Notes: generated by a model not told the origin, from the letters alone. Numbered from the stretch's first letter, positions 1 to 5,412 are shown. The stretch is DNA of 6,067 bases from an uncultured Campylobacter sp. (GCF_938018145.1 NZ_CALIII010000065.1:1-6067), one strand, 5' to 3'. Translations and numbers: made by a program.

Positions 1-42
1 GATAAGGTGCTTAAGTTTTGGCGAGAAATGGCGGAAATTTGA
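1..42 (+). CDS. Possible 3' end of an upstream gene (partial, C-terminus only)
   Basis: Reading from base 1 gives 13 codons, DKVLKFWREMAEI, followed by TGA at 40-42. The peptide has a normal amphipathic helical composition. The ending ATT TGA inside an AAATTTGA word resembles other gene ends and spacers in this window. Frame 2 is also open, to about base 79, but gives a very basic, tryptophan-rich peptide that looks less natural; frame 3 hits a stop at once. The fragment is too short to assign a family. It could simply be spacer. Confidence 0.35.
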   Translation, partial: DKVLKFWREMAEI

Positions 43-142
43 TAAATTTAAGCACAGACGGCTTTGGTGGCAAATTTAACTAACCTCAAAACTCTAAATA
101 CGGATATAACCGCTGCAAATTTTAACTCCTAATTTACAAATT

Positions 143-171
143 TTACCCATAAACCAGCTCAAATTTATATT
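143..171 (+). promoter_or_regulatory. Candidate sigma-70-type promoter for menA
   Basis: TATATT at 166-171 matches the -10 consensus at five of six bases and lies in an AT-rich stretch. The bases about 17-18 upstream (TTTACC region, 142-148) are only a weak -35, which is usual in Campylobacter. Transcription would begin near 178 and leave a leader of about 70 nt that contains the palindrome at 192-209. Inferred from sequence only. Confidence 0.3.
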
Positions 172-191
172 ATTTTTTGCATTCGGGTGCT

Positions 192-209
192 AAATTTGAG
201 CTCAAATTT
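192..209. repeat. Perfect 18-bp palindrome in the menA leader
   Basis: AAATTTGAGCTCAAATTT is identical to its reverse complement. It consists of two copies of the abundant AAATTTG/CAAATTT word facing each other around a GAGCTC core. The half-site GCTCAAATTT also occurs directly repeated at 157-166. The palindrome lies 39 bases before the menA start codon, so it could be an operator or a small cruciform or hairpin. It may also be a chance product of the locally abundant word. Confidence 0.6.
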
Positions 210-248
210 GTCGTAAATTCGGCTCTAAAAATCAACAAAAGGCAAAAA

Positions 249-1151
249 ATGATAACCGCAAAGGCTCTTTACGCATCCGCTCGCCTTAGATCGCTGCCGC
301 TTAGCGTCTCGGGCGTACTGCTCGGCAGCGGTGCGGCATACGGCGCGGGCGTATTTAGAGCGGATATTTTCGCACTGGCGCTGCTTACGACGCTGCTGTT
401 TCAGGTACTCAGCGACTACGCCAACGACTACGGCGACGCGGTAAAAGGCACCGACGACGATGGCAGGCTGGGGCCGCGCCGAGCGATCCAAACGGGGCAG
501 ATGAGCGCCGAGCAGATGAAGCGCGTCATCGTCGCTACGGCGCTGCTTTCGGCGCTTTGTAGCCTCGCGCTAAGCGTTTTGGCATTCGGCGAGCGGTTTT
601 ATCTCGTGCTACTATTTTTAGCGCTAGGCGGTGCGTCGATATACGCTGCGATCCGCTACACCGTGGGTGCCGGTGCATACGGATACCTGGGGCTTGGCGA
701 CGTTTTCGTGTTTTTGTTTTTTGGACTTTTGAGCGTGCTGGGCTCGTACTTTTTATACGCGCGTTCGCTCGATGCGGCGCTGTTACTGCCTGCGTGCGCG
801 TGCGGGATGCTAAGCACGGCGGTGCTAAATCTAAACAACATGCGCGACATCCAAAACGACGCGCTCAAGGGCAAGCGCACGATCCCCGTACGTATCGGAC
901 TGAGCGCAGCCAAGCGCTACCACTACGCTCTTATCGCCGGCGGAGCGGGCTTAATGCTTTGCTATTCGCTTTTGCGCGGAGATTCGGGCATAAAATTACT
1001 CTATATAGTTAGCTTTGTGCCGCTTATTTGGCATATCTTTTTCGTATCGAAAGTTCGGGGGTGTCGCGACTTTGACGGACAACTAAAGGTCGTCGCGCTC
1101 TGCACGTTTGCGATGTCGGCGCTGTTTTTCGTCGGGGAAATTTGGGGCTAA
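249..1151 (+). CDS. menA: 1,4-dihydroxy-2-naphthoate prenyltransferase (MenA, UbiA superfamily)
   Basis: Membrane enzyme that transfers a polyprenyl chain from its diphosphate to 1,4-dihydroxy-2-naphthoate, giving demethylmenaquinone. The 300-residue length is typical. The first Asp-rich motif, NDYGDAVKGTDD (59-70), is followed by the MenA-like GPRRAIQTG (75-83). The second is NNMRDIQNDALKGKRT (196-211), with D200 and D204 as the DxxxD pair expected to hold Mg-diphosphate. The central GYLGLGDVFVFLFFG (145-159) is a MenA hallmark that separates it from UbiA, heme O synthase and chlorophyll synthase. Hydrophobic stretches throughout suggest eight or nine membrane helices. The ATG at 249 is preferred because AAAAGG ends 6 bases upstream; an in-frame TTG at 177 would add 24 basic, non-conserved residues. 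The next gene, yceI, lies 136 bases downstream on the same strand. What is unsettled is which head-group pathway feeds the enzyme in a campylobacter. Confidence 0.92.
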   Translation: MITAKALYASARLRSLPLSVSGVLLGSGAAYGAGVFRADIFALALLTTLLFQVLSDYANDYGDAVKGTDDDGRLGPRRAIQTGQMSAEQMKRVIVATALLSALCSLALSVLAFGERFYLVLLFLALGGASIYAAIRYTVGAGAYGYLGLGDVFVFLFFGLLSVLGSYFLYARSLDAALLLPACACGMLSTAVLNLNNMRDIQNDALKGKRTIPVRIGLSAAKRYHYALIAGGAGLMLCYSLLRGDSGIKLLYIVSFVPLIWHIFFVSKVRGCRDFDGQLKVVALCTFAMSALFFVGEIWG

Positions 1152-1156
1152 ATTTA

Positions 1157-1188
1157 GCCTGATCGTTCTTAGCCTGCGATCAGCGGGC
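1157..1188 (+). terminator. Hairpin after menA, weak terminator or mRNA end
   Basis: CTGATCG (1159-1165) pairs with CGATCAG (1177-1183) across an 11-nt loop, and flanking G/C bases extend the stem through a one-base bulge. It begins 8 bases after the menA stop. No T-run follows; the next bases are A-rich. It is therefore a poor intrinsic terminator and may only protect a 3' end. The word TTAGCCTG occurs twice here (1154-1161 and 1170-1177). Confidence 0.3.
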
Positions 1189-1249
1189 AGCAAAAAAGTA
1201 ATTCAAATTTTTCTCAAAATGTTGCGAAAAAGTTATATATTTACTTTTT

Positions 1250-1255
1250 TAAAAT
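1250..1255 (+). promoter_or_regulatory. Candidate -10 box for yceI
   Basis: TAAAAT matches TATAAT at five of six bases and sits in a strongly AT-rich, T-tract region (1231-1256), as campylobacter promoters do. No -35 is evident at 17-bp spacing. A start near 1262 would give a leader of about 26 nt carrying the clear AAGGAG site. It suggests yceI can be transcribed independently of menA. Confidence 0.35.
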
Positions 1256-1287
1256 ACACTTTCAAACCTAAATCACAAGGAGAAAAA

Positions 1288-1857
1288 ATGAAAAAACTAA
1301 TCAGATTTTCGCTAGCAGCAGCGCTAGCAGCGAGCTTCGCAAACGCCGCAGTCTATGAGATCGACCCGGCGCATAGCAACGTCGGCTTTAAGATCAAACA
1401 CCTAAGCATATCAAAAGTTAGCGGAAATTTCGGCAAATTTGACGCCGTGATCGACTACGACAAGGATGCCAAAGAGCTAAAAGAGCTAGAGGCTACCATC
1501 GAAACCGCCTCGGTAAATACGCAAAACGACAAGCGCGACGAACACCTACGCAGTGCGGATTTTTTCAACGCGGCCAAATTTGACAAAATCACCTACAAAA
1601 TGGTCAAATTTGAAAAAGAAAGCGACACAGAAGGCAAGGTCGTGGGCACGCTCACGATGCACGGCGTCACTAAGCCCGTGGTGCTAAAATTCGAGCTTGG
1701 CGGCTTTACTGCGGATAAAAACGGCAAGGAAAAAATCGGCTTTAGCCTAGAGGGCGAGACCAAACGCAAGCTCTTTGAGATCGGGCTAGACACCTCAGAG
1801 ATCACGCTATCGGACAAAGTCGAGCTAGAAATCGAGATCGAAGCGAAGGAAAAATAA
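1288..1857 (+). CDS. yceI: YceI family periplasmic isoprenoid-binding protein
   Basis: The 189-residue protein starts with a Sec signal peptide: MKKLIRF, then an Ala/Leu core, with likely cleavage after ANA (residues 18-20), leaving AVYEID. The mature part is one YceI domain, a lipocalin-like antiparallel beta barrel. It carries the family patterns YEIDPAHSNVGFKIKHL (23-39), the NDKRDEHLRSADFFNAAKF segment (80-98), GTLTMHGVTKPVVL (120-133) and a C-terminal IGLDTSEITLSDKVELEIEIEA (165-186). Structurally studied members bind polyisoprenoid or long-chain amide lipids. In E. coli the gene accompanies a cytochrome b561; here it follows menA. A strong AAGGAG ends 5 bases before the ATG. The reading frame stays open upstream into menA, but the Shine-Dalgarno site and signal peptide fix the start. 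Its physiological ligand cannot be read from the sequence; isoprenoid quinone handling is an inference from context. Confidence 0.93.
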   Translation: MKKLIRFSLAAALAASFANAAVYEIDPAHSNVGFKIKHLSISKVSGNFGKFDAVIDYDKDAKELKELEATIETASVNTQNDKRDEHLRSADFFNAAKFDKITYKMVKFEKESDTEGKVVGTLTMHGVTKPVVLKFELGGFTADKNGKEKIGFSLEGETKRKLFEIGLDTSEITLSDKVELEIEIEAKEK

Positions 1858-1874
1858 ACCTGCAGCAAATTTAA

Positions 1875-1908
1875 CCAAAGCCCGTTTTTCGGGCTTTGGC
1901 TTGTTTTT
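1875..1908 (+). terminator. Rho-independent terminator of yceI
   Basis: CCAAAGCCCG (1875-1884) pairs perfectly with CGGGCTTTGG (1890-1899) around a TTTTT loop, and TTGTTTTT follows after one base. The 10-bp stem starts 17 bases after the yceI stop. The reverse strand lacks a comparable T-run, so it acts chiefly on plus-strand transcripts. Confidence 0.88.
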
Positions 1909-1937
1909 AAATTTTAAGTTTTTGCAAATTTGATAAA

Positions 1938-1961
1938 CCGTGCGGCGCGAAATCCGCACGG
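1938..1961. repeat. GC-rich hairpin in the convergent spacer
   Basis: CCGTGCGG (1938-1945) pairs perfectly with CCGCACGG (1954-1961) around the 8-nt loop CGCGAAAT. Plus-strand flanks are A-rich. On the minus strand the stem is followed by TTTATC, so it could be a weak backup terminator for the glycerate kinase transcript. Its function is uncertain. Confidence 0.45.
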
Positions 1962-1979
1962 CAAAAACTAAAACTAAAA

Positions 1980-1993
1980 TTTGACGCGTCAAA
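1980..1993. repeat. 14-bp perfect palindrome between convergent genes
   Basis: TTTGACGCGTCAAA is self-complementary over all 14 bases. It sits between the hairpin at 1938-1961 and the minus-strand terminator at 2052-2090, away from any promoter I can see. It could be a protein-binding site or chance. Confidence 0.4.
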
Positions 1994-2051
1994 GCACGAT
2001 GTCAAATTTAAAAACCCACGAAACAGCCGCGCCAAAAGACGAATTTACAAC

Positions 2052-2090
2052 AAAAAACATCCGCTCGGGCTCGCAAATCATACCGAGCGG
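2052..2090 (-). terminator. Rho-independent terminator of the glycerate kinase gene
   Basis: Read on the minus strand, CCGCTCGG (2090-2083) pairs perfectly with CCGAGCGG (2068-2061) across a 14-nt loop. ATG and then TTTTTT (2057-2052) follow. It lies about 65 bases beyond the kinase stop codon. Its presence also argues that the plus-strand reading frame 1981-2172 is not a gene. Confidence 0.72.
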
Positions 2091-2154
2091 TCAAGCACGA
2101 CCAGGCCAGCAAACCGATAAATCGCCGACCCAGTCGCCGTATCAAAGCGTAAAT

Positions 2155-3300
2155 TTACCCTTTACGCCCTAGCAAATATAGCCTCAAAGCCTGCTGGGCA
2201 GTCATTTTGAGGTTGCGCGTCGCGGTTTGCTTATCCATCGCCTCCTCTAGGCTCACAGGCTCGTTTAATACGCTAAAAAACGCGTCGATGCCGTTTTCGT
2301 TACAGCCGCCGGCGCACGGCGCCACGCTGCCTGCTAGCGCGATGATCGGCTTGCCGTATTTTTTGGCGATTTTTGCCACTCCGGTCGGGGTCTTGCCCAT
2401 CGAGCTTTGAAAGTCCAGTCGCCCCTCGCCGGTGATGACTAGATCGGCGTTTTTTACGTCCTCTTCGAGGCGGATTTCCTCCATGATGATGTCGATGCCA
2501 GGCTTTAGTTTGGCGTTTAGGTAGCTCACAAACCCGTACCCTAGCCCGCCTGCCGCGCCCGCGCCCTTGAAGTTCCAAAATTCGCTCGAAAAGTGCTCGC
2601 TCGTGGCGCTAGCAAAGCTAATTAGCCCGGCGTCCAGATCCTTTACCATCTGTTCATCCGCGCCTTTTTGCGGGCCGTAGACGTAGGCCGCGCCGTTTTT
2701 GCCAAAGAGCGGGTTATCCACGTCGCAAGCTACGAGGAACTCGCACTCTTGTAGCTCGGGCGCTACGTTTTTGTTTGAGATTTTTGTGATTTTTATGAGG
2801 TTTTCGCCTTTGCCCTCGAGCAGCTCGCCGTTTTCGTCAAAAAACTCGTATCCAAGCGCGCTTAGCATACCCGTGCCGGCGTCGTTCGTAGCGCTACCGC
2901 CGATACCGACGATAAATTTACGCGCACCCTTGCTAATAGCATGCAAAATCATCTGCCCAAAGCCGTAGGTGCTCGTTTTCATCGGGTTTCGGCGCTCTTT
3001 TTCCACCAGCATGAGCCCGCTAGAAGACGCCATCTCGAGGATGCCCAGCTCGCCTGCTAGCGCGTATCTGGCGGGGATCTTTTCGCCGAGAGGATTTTGC
3101 ACGATGACGTCGATAAACTCGCCGTTTAGCGCGTCTGCTAGCGCCACCACGCTACCCTCGCCGCCGTCTGCGATGGGCTTTACCACCACTTCGTCCACTT
3201 CGCTCCCTAAGGCCTCGATGCCCTCTTTTACGGCGTTGCCGGCCTCGAGGGAGCTCAAAGAGCCCTTGAAAGAGTCGATTGCTATTAGTATTTTCATCAT
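2155..3300 (-). CDS. glxK: Glycerate kinase, type I (GlxK/GarK family)
   Basis: Cytoplasmic ATP-dependent kinase converting D-glycerate to 2-phosphoglycerate, which enters central metabolism through enolase. The 381 residues match the roughly 380 usual for type I enzymes, and the whole chain is one family domain. Recognisable blocks are the N-terminal ILIAIDSFKGSLSSLEAG (4-21), ADGGEGS (44-50), GIGGSATNDAGTGML (132-146), ACDVDNPLFG (191-200), GAGAAGGLGYG (246-256), and ITGEGRLDFQSSMGKTPTGV (289-308). Two adjacent ATGs could start it. AAAGGA lies 4 bases before the first and 7 before the second, so the second (3297-3295, MKILIAIDS) has the better spacing and matches homologues. It is downstream of, and on the same strand as, a GntP-type permease, but across a 602-base spacer, so co-transcription is not assured. 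GlxK and GarK cannot be told apart from sequence alone, and the symbol indicates the family. Confidence 0.93.
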   Translation of the reverse strand: MMKILIAIDSFKGSLSSLEAGNAVKEGIEALGSEVDEVVVKPIADGGEGSVVALADALNGEFIDVIVQNPLGEKIPARYALAGELGILEMASSSGLMLVEKERRNPMKTSTYGFGQMILHAISKGARKFIVGIGGSATNDAGTGMLSALGYEFFDENGELLEGKGENLIKITKISNKNVAPELQECEFLVACDVDNPLFGKNGAAYVYGPQKGADEQMVKDLDAGLISFASATSEHFSSEFWNFKGAGAAGGLGYGFVSYLNAKLKPGIDIIMEEIRLEEDVKNADLVITGEGRLDFQSSMGKTPTGVAKIAKKYGKPIIALAGSVAPCAGGCNENGIDAFFSVLNEPVSLEEAMDKQTATRNLKMTAQQALRLYLLGRKG

Positions 3301-3386
3301 GTTTTCCTTTTTGGCAAGGCTTGTTTTTTGAGCGCTTTTTCAGTTGCGCTTCGCTCACTGCTTTGCAAGAAGCGGAGCTGGCTAAA

Positions 3387-3457
3387 ATTTAGCTCGGCGG
3401 ACTATTTTTGCTTCGTTGCGCTCGCAACTGCAAGCAGAAGTCCAGCCTGAGCTAAAT
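3387..3457. repeat. 71-nt long imperfect hairpin
   Basis: On the plus strand ATTTAGCTC (3387-3395) pairs with GAGCTAAAT (3449-3457), GGC (3396-3398) with GCC (3445-3447) and GGACT (3399-3403) with AGTCC (3439-3443), separated only by single-base bulges. After a 3-nt bulge, TTTGCTT (3407-3413) pairs with AAGCAGA (3432-3438, one G-T). Then GTTGC (3415-3419) pairs with GCAAC (3424-3428) around a GCTC tetraloop. That is about 29 base pairs in 71 nt. No T-run follows in either direction, so it is not a classical terminator. It lies 87 bases upstream of the kinase start. Confidence 0.7.
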
Positions 3458-3461
3458 TGTA
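3456..3461 (-). promoter_or_regulatory. Weak candidate -10 box upstream of glycerate kinase
   Basis: TACAAT on the minus strand matches TATAAT at five of six bases, with no clear -35. Transcription would start near 3449, almost exactly at the base of the 71-nt hairpin, making that hairpin the 5' end of the kinase mRNA. TAAAAT at 3523-3518 is an alternative. Neither is strong. Confidence 0.2.
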
Positions 3462-3578
3462 TCTGCGCAACCCCAAAAAATCATCTCAAAATACTTCGCC
3501 TTAAATTTTACGGTCTGATTTTATCAAATTTAGTTTTAAATTGTGACGCTTATAAATGCCAAATTTGACTCCAAGCCC

Positions 3579-3612
3579 GCGACGCTTTGTTCGAAGAGCA
3601 AAGCTATGTCGC
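3579..3612. repeat. Bulged 11-bp hairpin in the spacer
   Basis: GCGAC (3579-3583) pairs with GTCGC (3608-3612) and GCTTTG (3584-3589) pairs with CAAAGC (3599-3604). A TAT bulge interrupts the right arm and the loop is 9 nt. The arms are perfect. No T-run adjoins it. Confidence 0.5.
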
Positions 3613-3704
3613 CACATCTCACGTGCAGTGGGGTTAGAGAGGGCTTTTGCGTCGCTGCGCTTGCCTTGTACTTAGCCGCACCTCGTTTGCTACTGTTAGG
3701 ACGC

Positions 3705-3719
3705 GCTCTCTTTGAGAGC
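3705..3719. repeat. Short perfect hairpin GCTCTC-TTT-GAGAGC
   Basis: Six perfect base pairs surround a TTT loop. Neither side carries a T-run. It is one of the series of inverted repeats in this spacer. Confidence 0.4.
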
Positions 3720-3757
3720 TGCAAGCAGACCGTAATTCAAGCCCCTTCCCCCTTAAC

Positions 3758-3782
3758 AAAAAAGCTTAGCGCGCAACGCTAA
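3758..3782 (-). terminator. Probable rho-independent terminator downstream of the permease
   Basis: On the minus strand TTAGCG (3782-3777) pairs with CGCTAA (3771-3766) around the loop TTGCG. GC and then TTTTTT (3763-3758) follow. It lies about 120 bases past the permease stop. If active, it would uncouple permease transcription from the kinase gene, or allow only partial read-through. Confidence 0.5.
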
Positions 3783-3862
3783 ATTTAACCAAACCAAATT
3801 TAACATTTTCAAGATGCGGGTCTAGGCGGACAAATTTGAAAATTTACCGCTCTTACCGTAAA

Positions 3863-3894
3863 GAGTGCAGTCTCGTTGCGCCAAAACCGCACTC
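3863..3894 (-). terminator. Hairpin immediately after the permease stop
   Basis: On the minus strand GAGTGCGG (3894-3887) pairs with CTGCACTC (3870-3863) through eight pairs, one of them G-T, around a 16-nt loop. It starts 8 bases after the stop codon and is followed by only TTT. It may be a weak terminator or a 3'-end stabilising hairpin. Confidence 0.35.
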
Positions 3895-3902
3895 AAATTT
3901 AT

Positions 3903-5273
3903 TTACAATAAAATCAGCGACGCTACCCAAACCGTCGCCATACCCACGATACCCATTATAAAGGTAAGCATCGTCTGAGTCTTGTAGCCCTGCTCCGGCG
4001 ACATCTTGCTAAAGTTCGTAACGACCCAGAAGTAGCTATCGTTAGCGTGCGAAACCGTCATCGCGCCCGCAGCGATCGCCATCACCGTTAGCACCGCGCC
4101 CATCTCGCTCGTGAGCCCCAGCGCGCTCATCATCGAGCCGCTATCGGTGAAAAGCCCCATGATAGAGGCCGTCGTCGTAAGCGCCACGGTCGAGCTGCCC
4201 TGAGCGGTCTTGATGATAGCCGAGATAACAAATGGGAAAAATATGCCCACAGTGCCGATGAGATGGGCGTTTGCCTTCATAAACTCGACAAATCCGGCCT
4301 TAGCGATGACGTTGCCTAGCACGCCGCCCGCAGCCGTGATGAAAAGGATCGGTCCGACGATCTTTAGCGTTTCGTTGGTCATGAGGTTAAATTCGCCCAG
4401 CTTGCCCGTTTCAGCCAGCAAGATAACGGCAAATAGCACGCCCACGCCAAGCGCGATGATCGGGTTGCCCAAAAATAAAACGAAATTCGCAAATGAGCCT
4501 TTTAGCTTTAGTATCGAGACGACCGAACCCAGCGCCATCAGCAAAATCGGCATAAAAATCGGCGCCAAGCTCAAAAACGCGCAAGGCAGCTTGCCGTGCT
4601 CTTTGATGATCTCGTCGTAGCTCTTGCCGACGTCTGCGAGATCCTCTTTTAGGCTCACTTTTGCGCCGATGGTTTTAGCAAAAAGATAGCCCGCGATGAG
4701 AACCGGTATCGAAACTACCGCGCCCACGGCGATGACTAGCAGCAGGTTGTGCCCCACGCCCACGGCTCCAGCGGCCGCTATCGGGCCCGGCGTCGGCGGT
4801 ATAAACACGTGCGAGGTGTATAGGCCGCACGAGAGCGCGACCGCCATAGCTACGGGGTTGGCGCCGATCTTTTCCTTTATCGCGCGGCGGATCGGATCTA
4901 GTACCACAAAGCCGCTATCGCAAAAGACCGGGATACCCACGATCCAACCCATGATGAGCATAGCTAGCTCGGGGCGCTTGTCGCCTACGCAGCGCACGAC
5001 CATGTCGGCCAGCTTTAGCGCCGCGCCCGTCTTTTCCAGCGCCATACCGATGAGCGCGCCCAGGATGATGACGATGCCTATGCTTTTAAATATCCCGCTA
5101 AATCCCTCTCCGATGATCGCGGGAACCTTGACCAGGTCGATGCCCGCGACGACAGCTAGAGCTAGCGAAACGAGCATGATCGCTATAAAGGGGTGAACCC
5201 CGAACTTAGAAATCAGCACGATCATAACGACGACCGCGATGACGAAGCAGACGATGAGAGCAATACCGCTCAT
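3903..5273 (-). CDS. GntP family permease, probable D-glycerate or sugar-acid importer
   Basis: Inner-membrane proton symporter of the gluconate:H+ symporter family, which carries gluconate, glycerate, D-serine and related hydroxy acids. The 456 residues are the usual length, and hydrophobic segments run the whole chain, consistent with 12 or more membrane spans. Family signatures visible are GIPVFCDSGFVVLDP (113-127), LYTSHVFIPPTPGPIAAAG (151-169), AQGSSTVALTTTASI (357-371) and SHANDSYFWVV (408-418). The start is secure: AAAGGAG lies 5 bases before the ATG at 5273-5271. The next gene on this strand is a type I glycerate kinase, and the same pairing of a GntP permease with glycerate kinase is known in Haemophilus influenzae, so D-glycerate is the most likely substrate. 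That assignment rests on context, since substrate specificity in this family cannot be read from motifs. Palindromes upstream (5336-5378) may be regulatory. Confidence 0.9.
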   Translation of the reverse strand: MSGIALIVCFVIAVVVMIVLISKFGVHPFIAIMLVSLALAVVAGIDLVKVPAIIGEGFSGIFKSIGIVIILGALIGMALEKTGAALKLADMVVRCVGDKRPELAMLIMGWIVGIPVFCDSGFVVLDPIRRAIKEKIGANPVAMAVALSCGLYTSHVFIPPTPGPIAAAGAVGVGHNLLLVIAVGAVVSIPVLIAGYLFAKTIGAKVSLKEDLADVGKSYDEIIKEHGKLPCAFLSLAPIFMPILLMALGSVVSILKLKGSFANFVLFLGNPIIALGVGVLFAVILLAETGKLGEFNLMTNETLKIVGPILFITAAGGVLGNVIAKAGFVEFMKANAHLIGTVGIFFPFVISAIIKTAQGSSTVALTTTASIMGLFTDSGSMMSALGLTSEMGAVLTVMAIAAGAMTVSHANDSYFWVVTNFSKMSPEQGYKTQTMLTFIMGIVGMATVWVASLILL

Positions 5274-5335
5274 AACAGCTCCTTTCGGATAAAATTTTTG
5301 CCTAGCGCAATATTACCGAAATTTGTTTTTAAAAT

Positions 5336-5348
5336 ATCTAAATTAGAT
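5336..5348. promoter_or_regulatory. 13-bp inverted repeat upstream of the permease, possible operator
   Basis: ATCTAA (5336-5341) and TTAGAT (5343-5348) are perfect inverted arms around a single A. It lies 63 bases before the permease start codon, in AT-rich DNA between the second palindrome and the Shine-Dalgarno site. A dimeric regulator could bind here, but chance cannot be excluded in such AT-rich sequence. Confidence 0.35.
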
Positions 5349-5362
5349 TTGAAATTTTAGTT

Positions 5363-5378
5363 TCATTTTATAAAATGA
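5363..5378. promoter_or_regulatory. 16-bp perfect palindrome containing a -10-like box
   Basis: TCATTTTATAAAATGA is identical to its reverse complement. Its centre supplies TATAAA (minus strand, 5372-5367), matching the -10 consensus at five of six bases, about 90 bases upstream of the permease ATG. A repressor bound here would cover that promoter. No -35 is evident at 17-bp spacing, so the promoter call is weak. Confidence 0.4.
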
Positions 5379-5412
5379 GTGAATTTGACGGCCGATTACT
5401 TTTGCGGTAAAT

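Larger units (their letters stand above)
3301..3902. other. Structured 602-base spacer between permease and kinase
   Basis: No convincing gene is present. The short open frames on both strands (3543-3782 plus, 3724-3536 minus, 3358-3152 minus) lack good ribosome sites and show no recognisable domain. The spacer holds at least five inverted repeats: 3387-3457, 3579-3612, 3705-3719, 3766-3782 and 3863-3894. It also holds two weak minus-strand -10-like boxes, TACAAT (3461-3456) and TAAAAT (3523-3518), that could start a kinase transcript. Motifs such as GTTGCG, GCTTCG and GCGAAGC recur in mosaic form. The composition suggests decayed or dispersed-repeat DNA, or a structured leader. Confidence 0.6.

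Noticed and set aside
177..248. In-frame N-terminal extension of menA from a TTG at 177
   Set aside because: The extra 24 residues are not MenA-like, and the frame crosses the 18-bp palindrome. The ATG at 249 has a well-spaced AAAAGG.
1981..2172. Plus-strand open frame of 63 codons between yceI and glycerate kinase
   Set aside because: It starts with TTG inside a palindrome and has no Shine-Dalgarno site. It encodes low-complexity Thr/Ser/Pro/Gln-rich sequence, spans the minus-strand terminator and overlaps the end of the kinase gene.
3536..3724. Minus-strand open frame of 62 codons in the same spacer
   Set aside because: It has an irregular composition and no good ribosome site, and overlaps the other spurious frame. 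It may be annotated as hypothetical in relatives if the spacer is a dispersed repeat, but nothing supports translation.
3543..3782. Plus-strand open frame of 79 codons in the permease-kinase spacer
   Set aside because: It has a GTG start without a ribosome site and no recognisable domain. It runs through several hairpins and the opposite-strand terminator.
4210..5196. Long plus-strand open frames (4210-4620, 4696-5196) opposite the permease
   Set aside because: They are antisense shadows of a GC-rich membrane-protein gene, rich in Pro, Thr and Ser, with no ribosome sites. The opposite strand has unmistakable GntP motifs.
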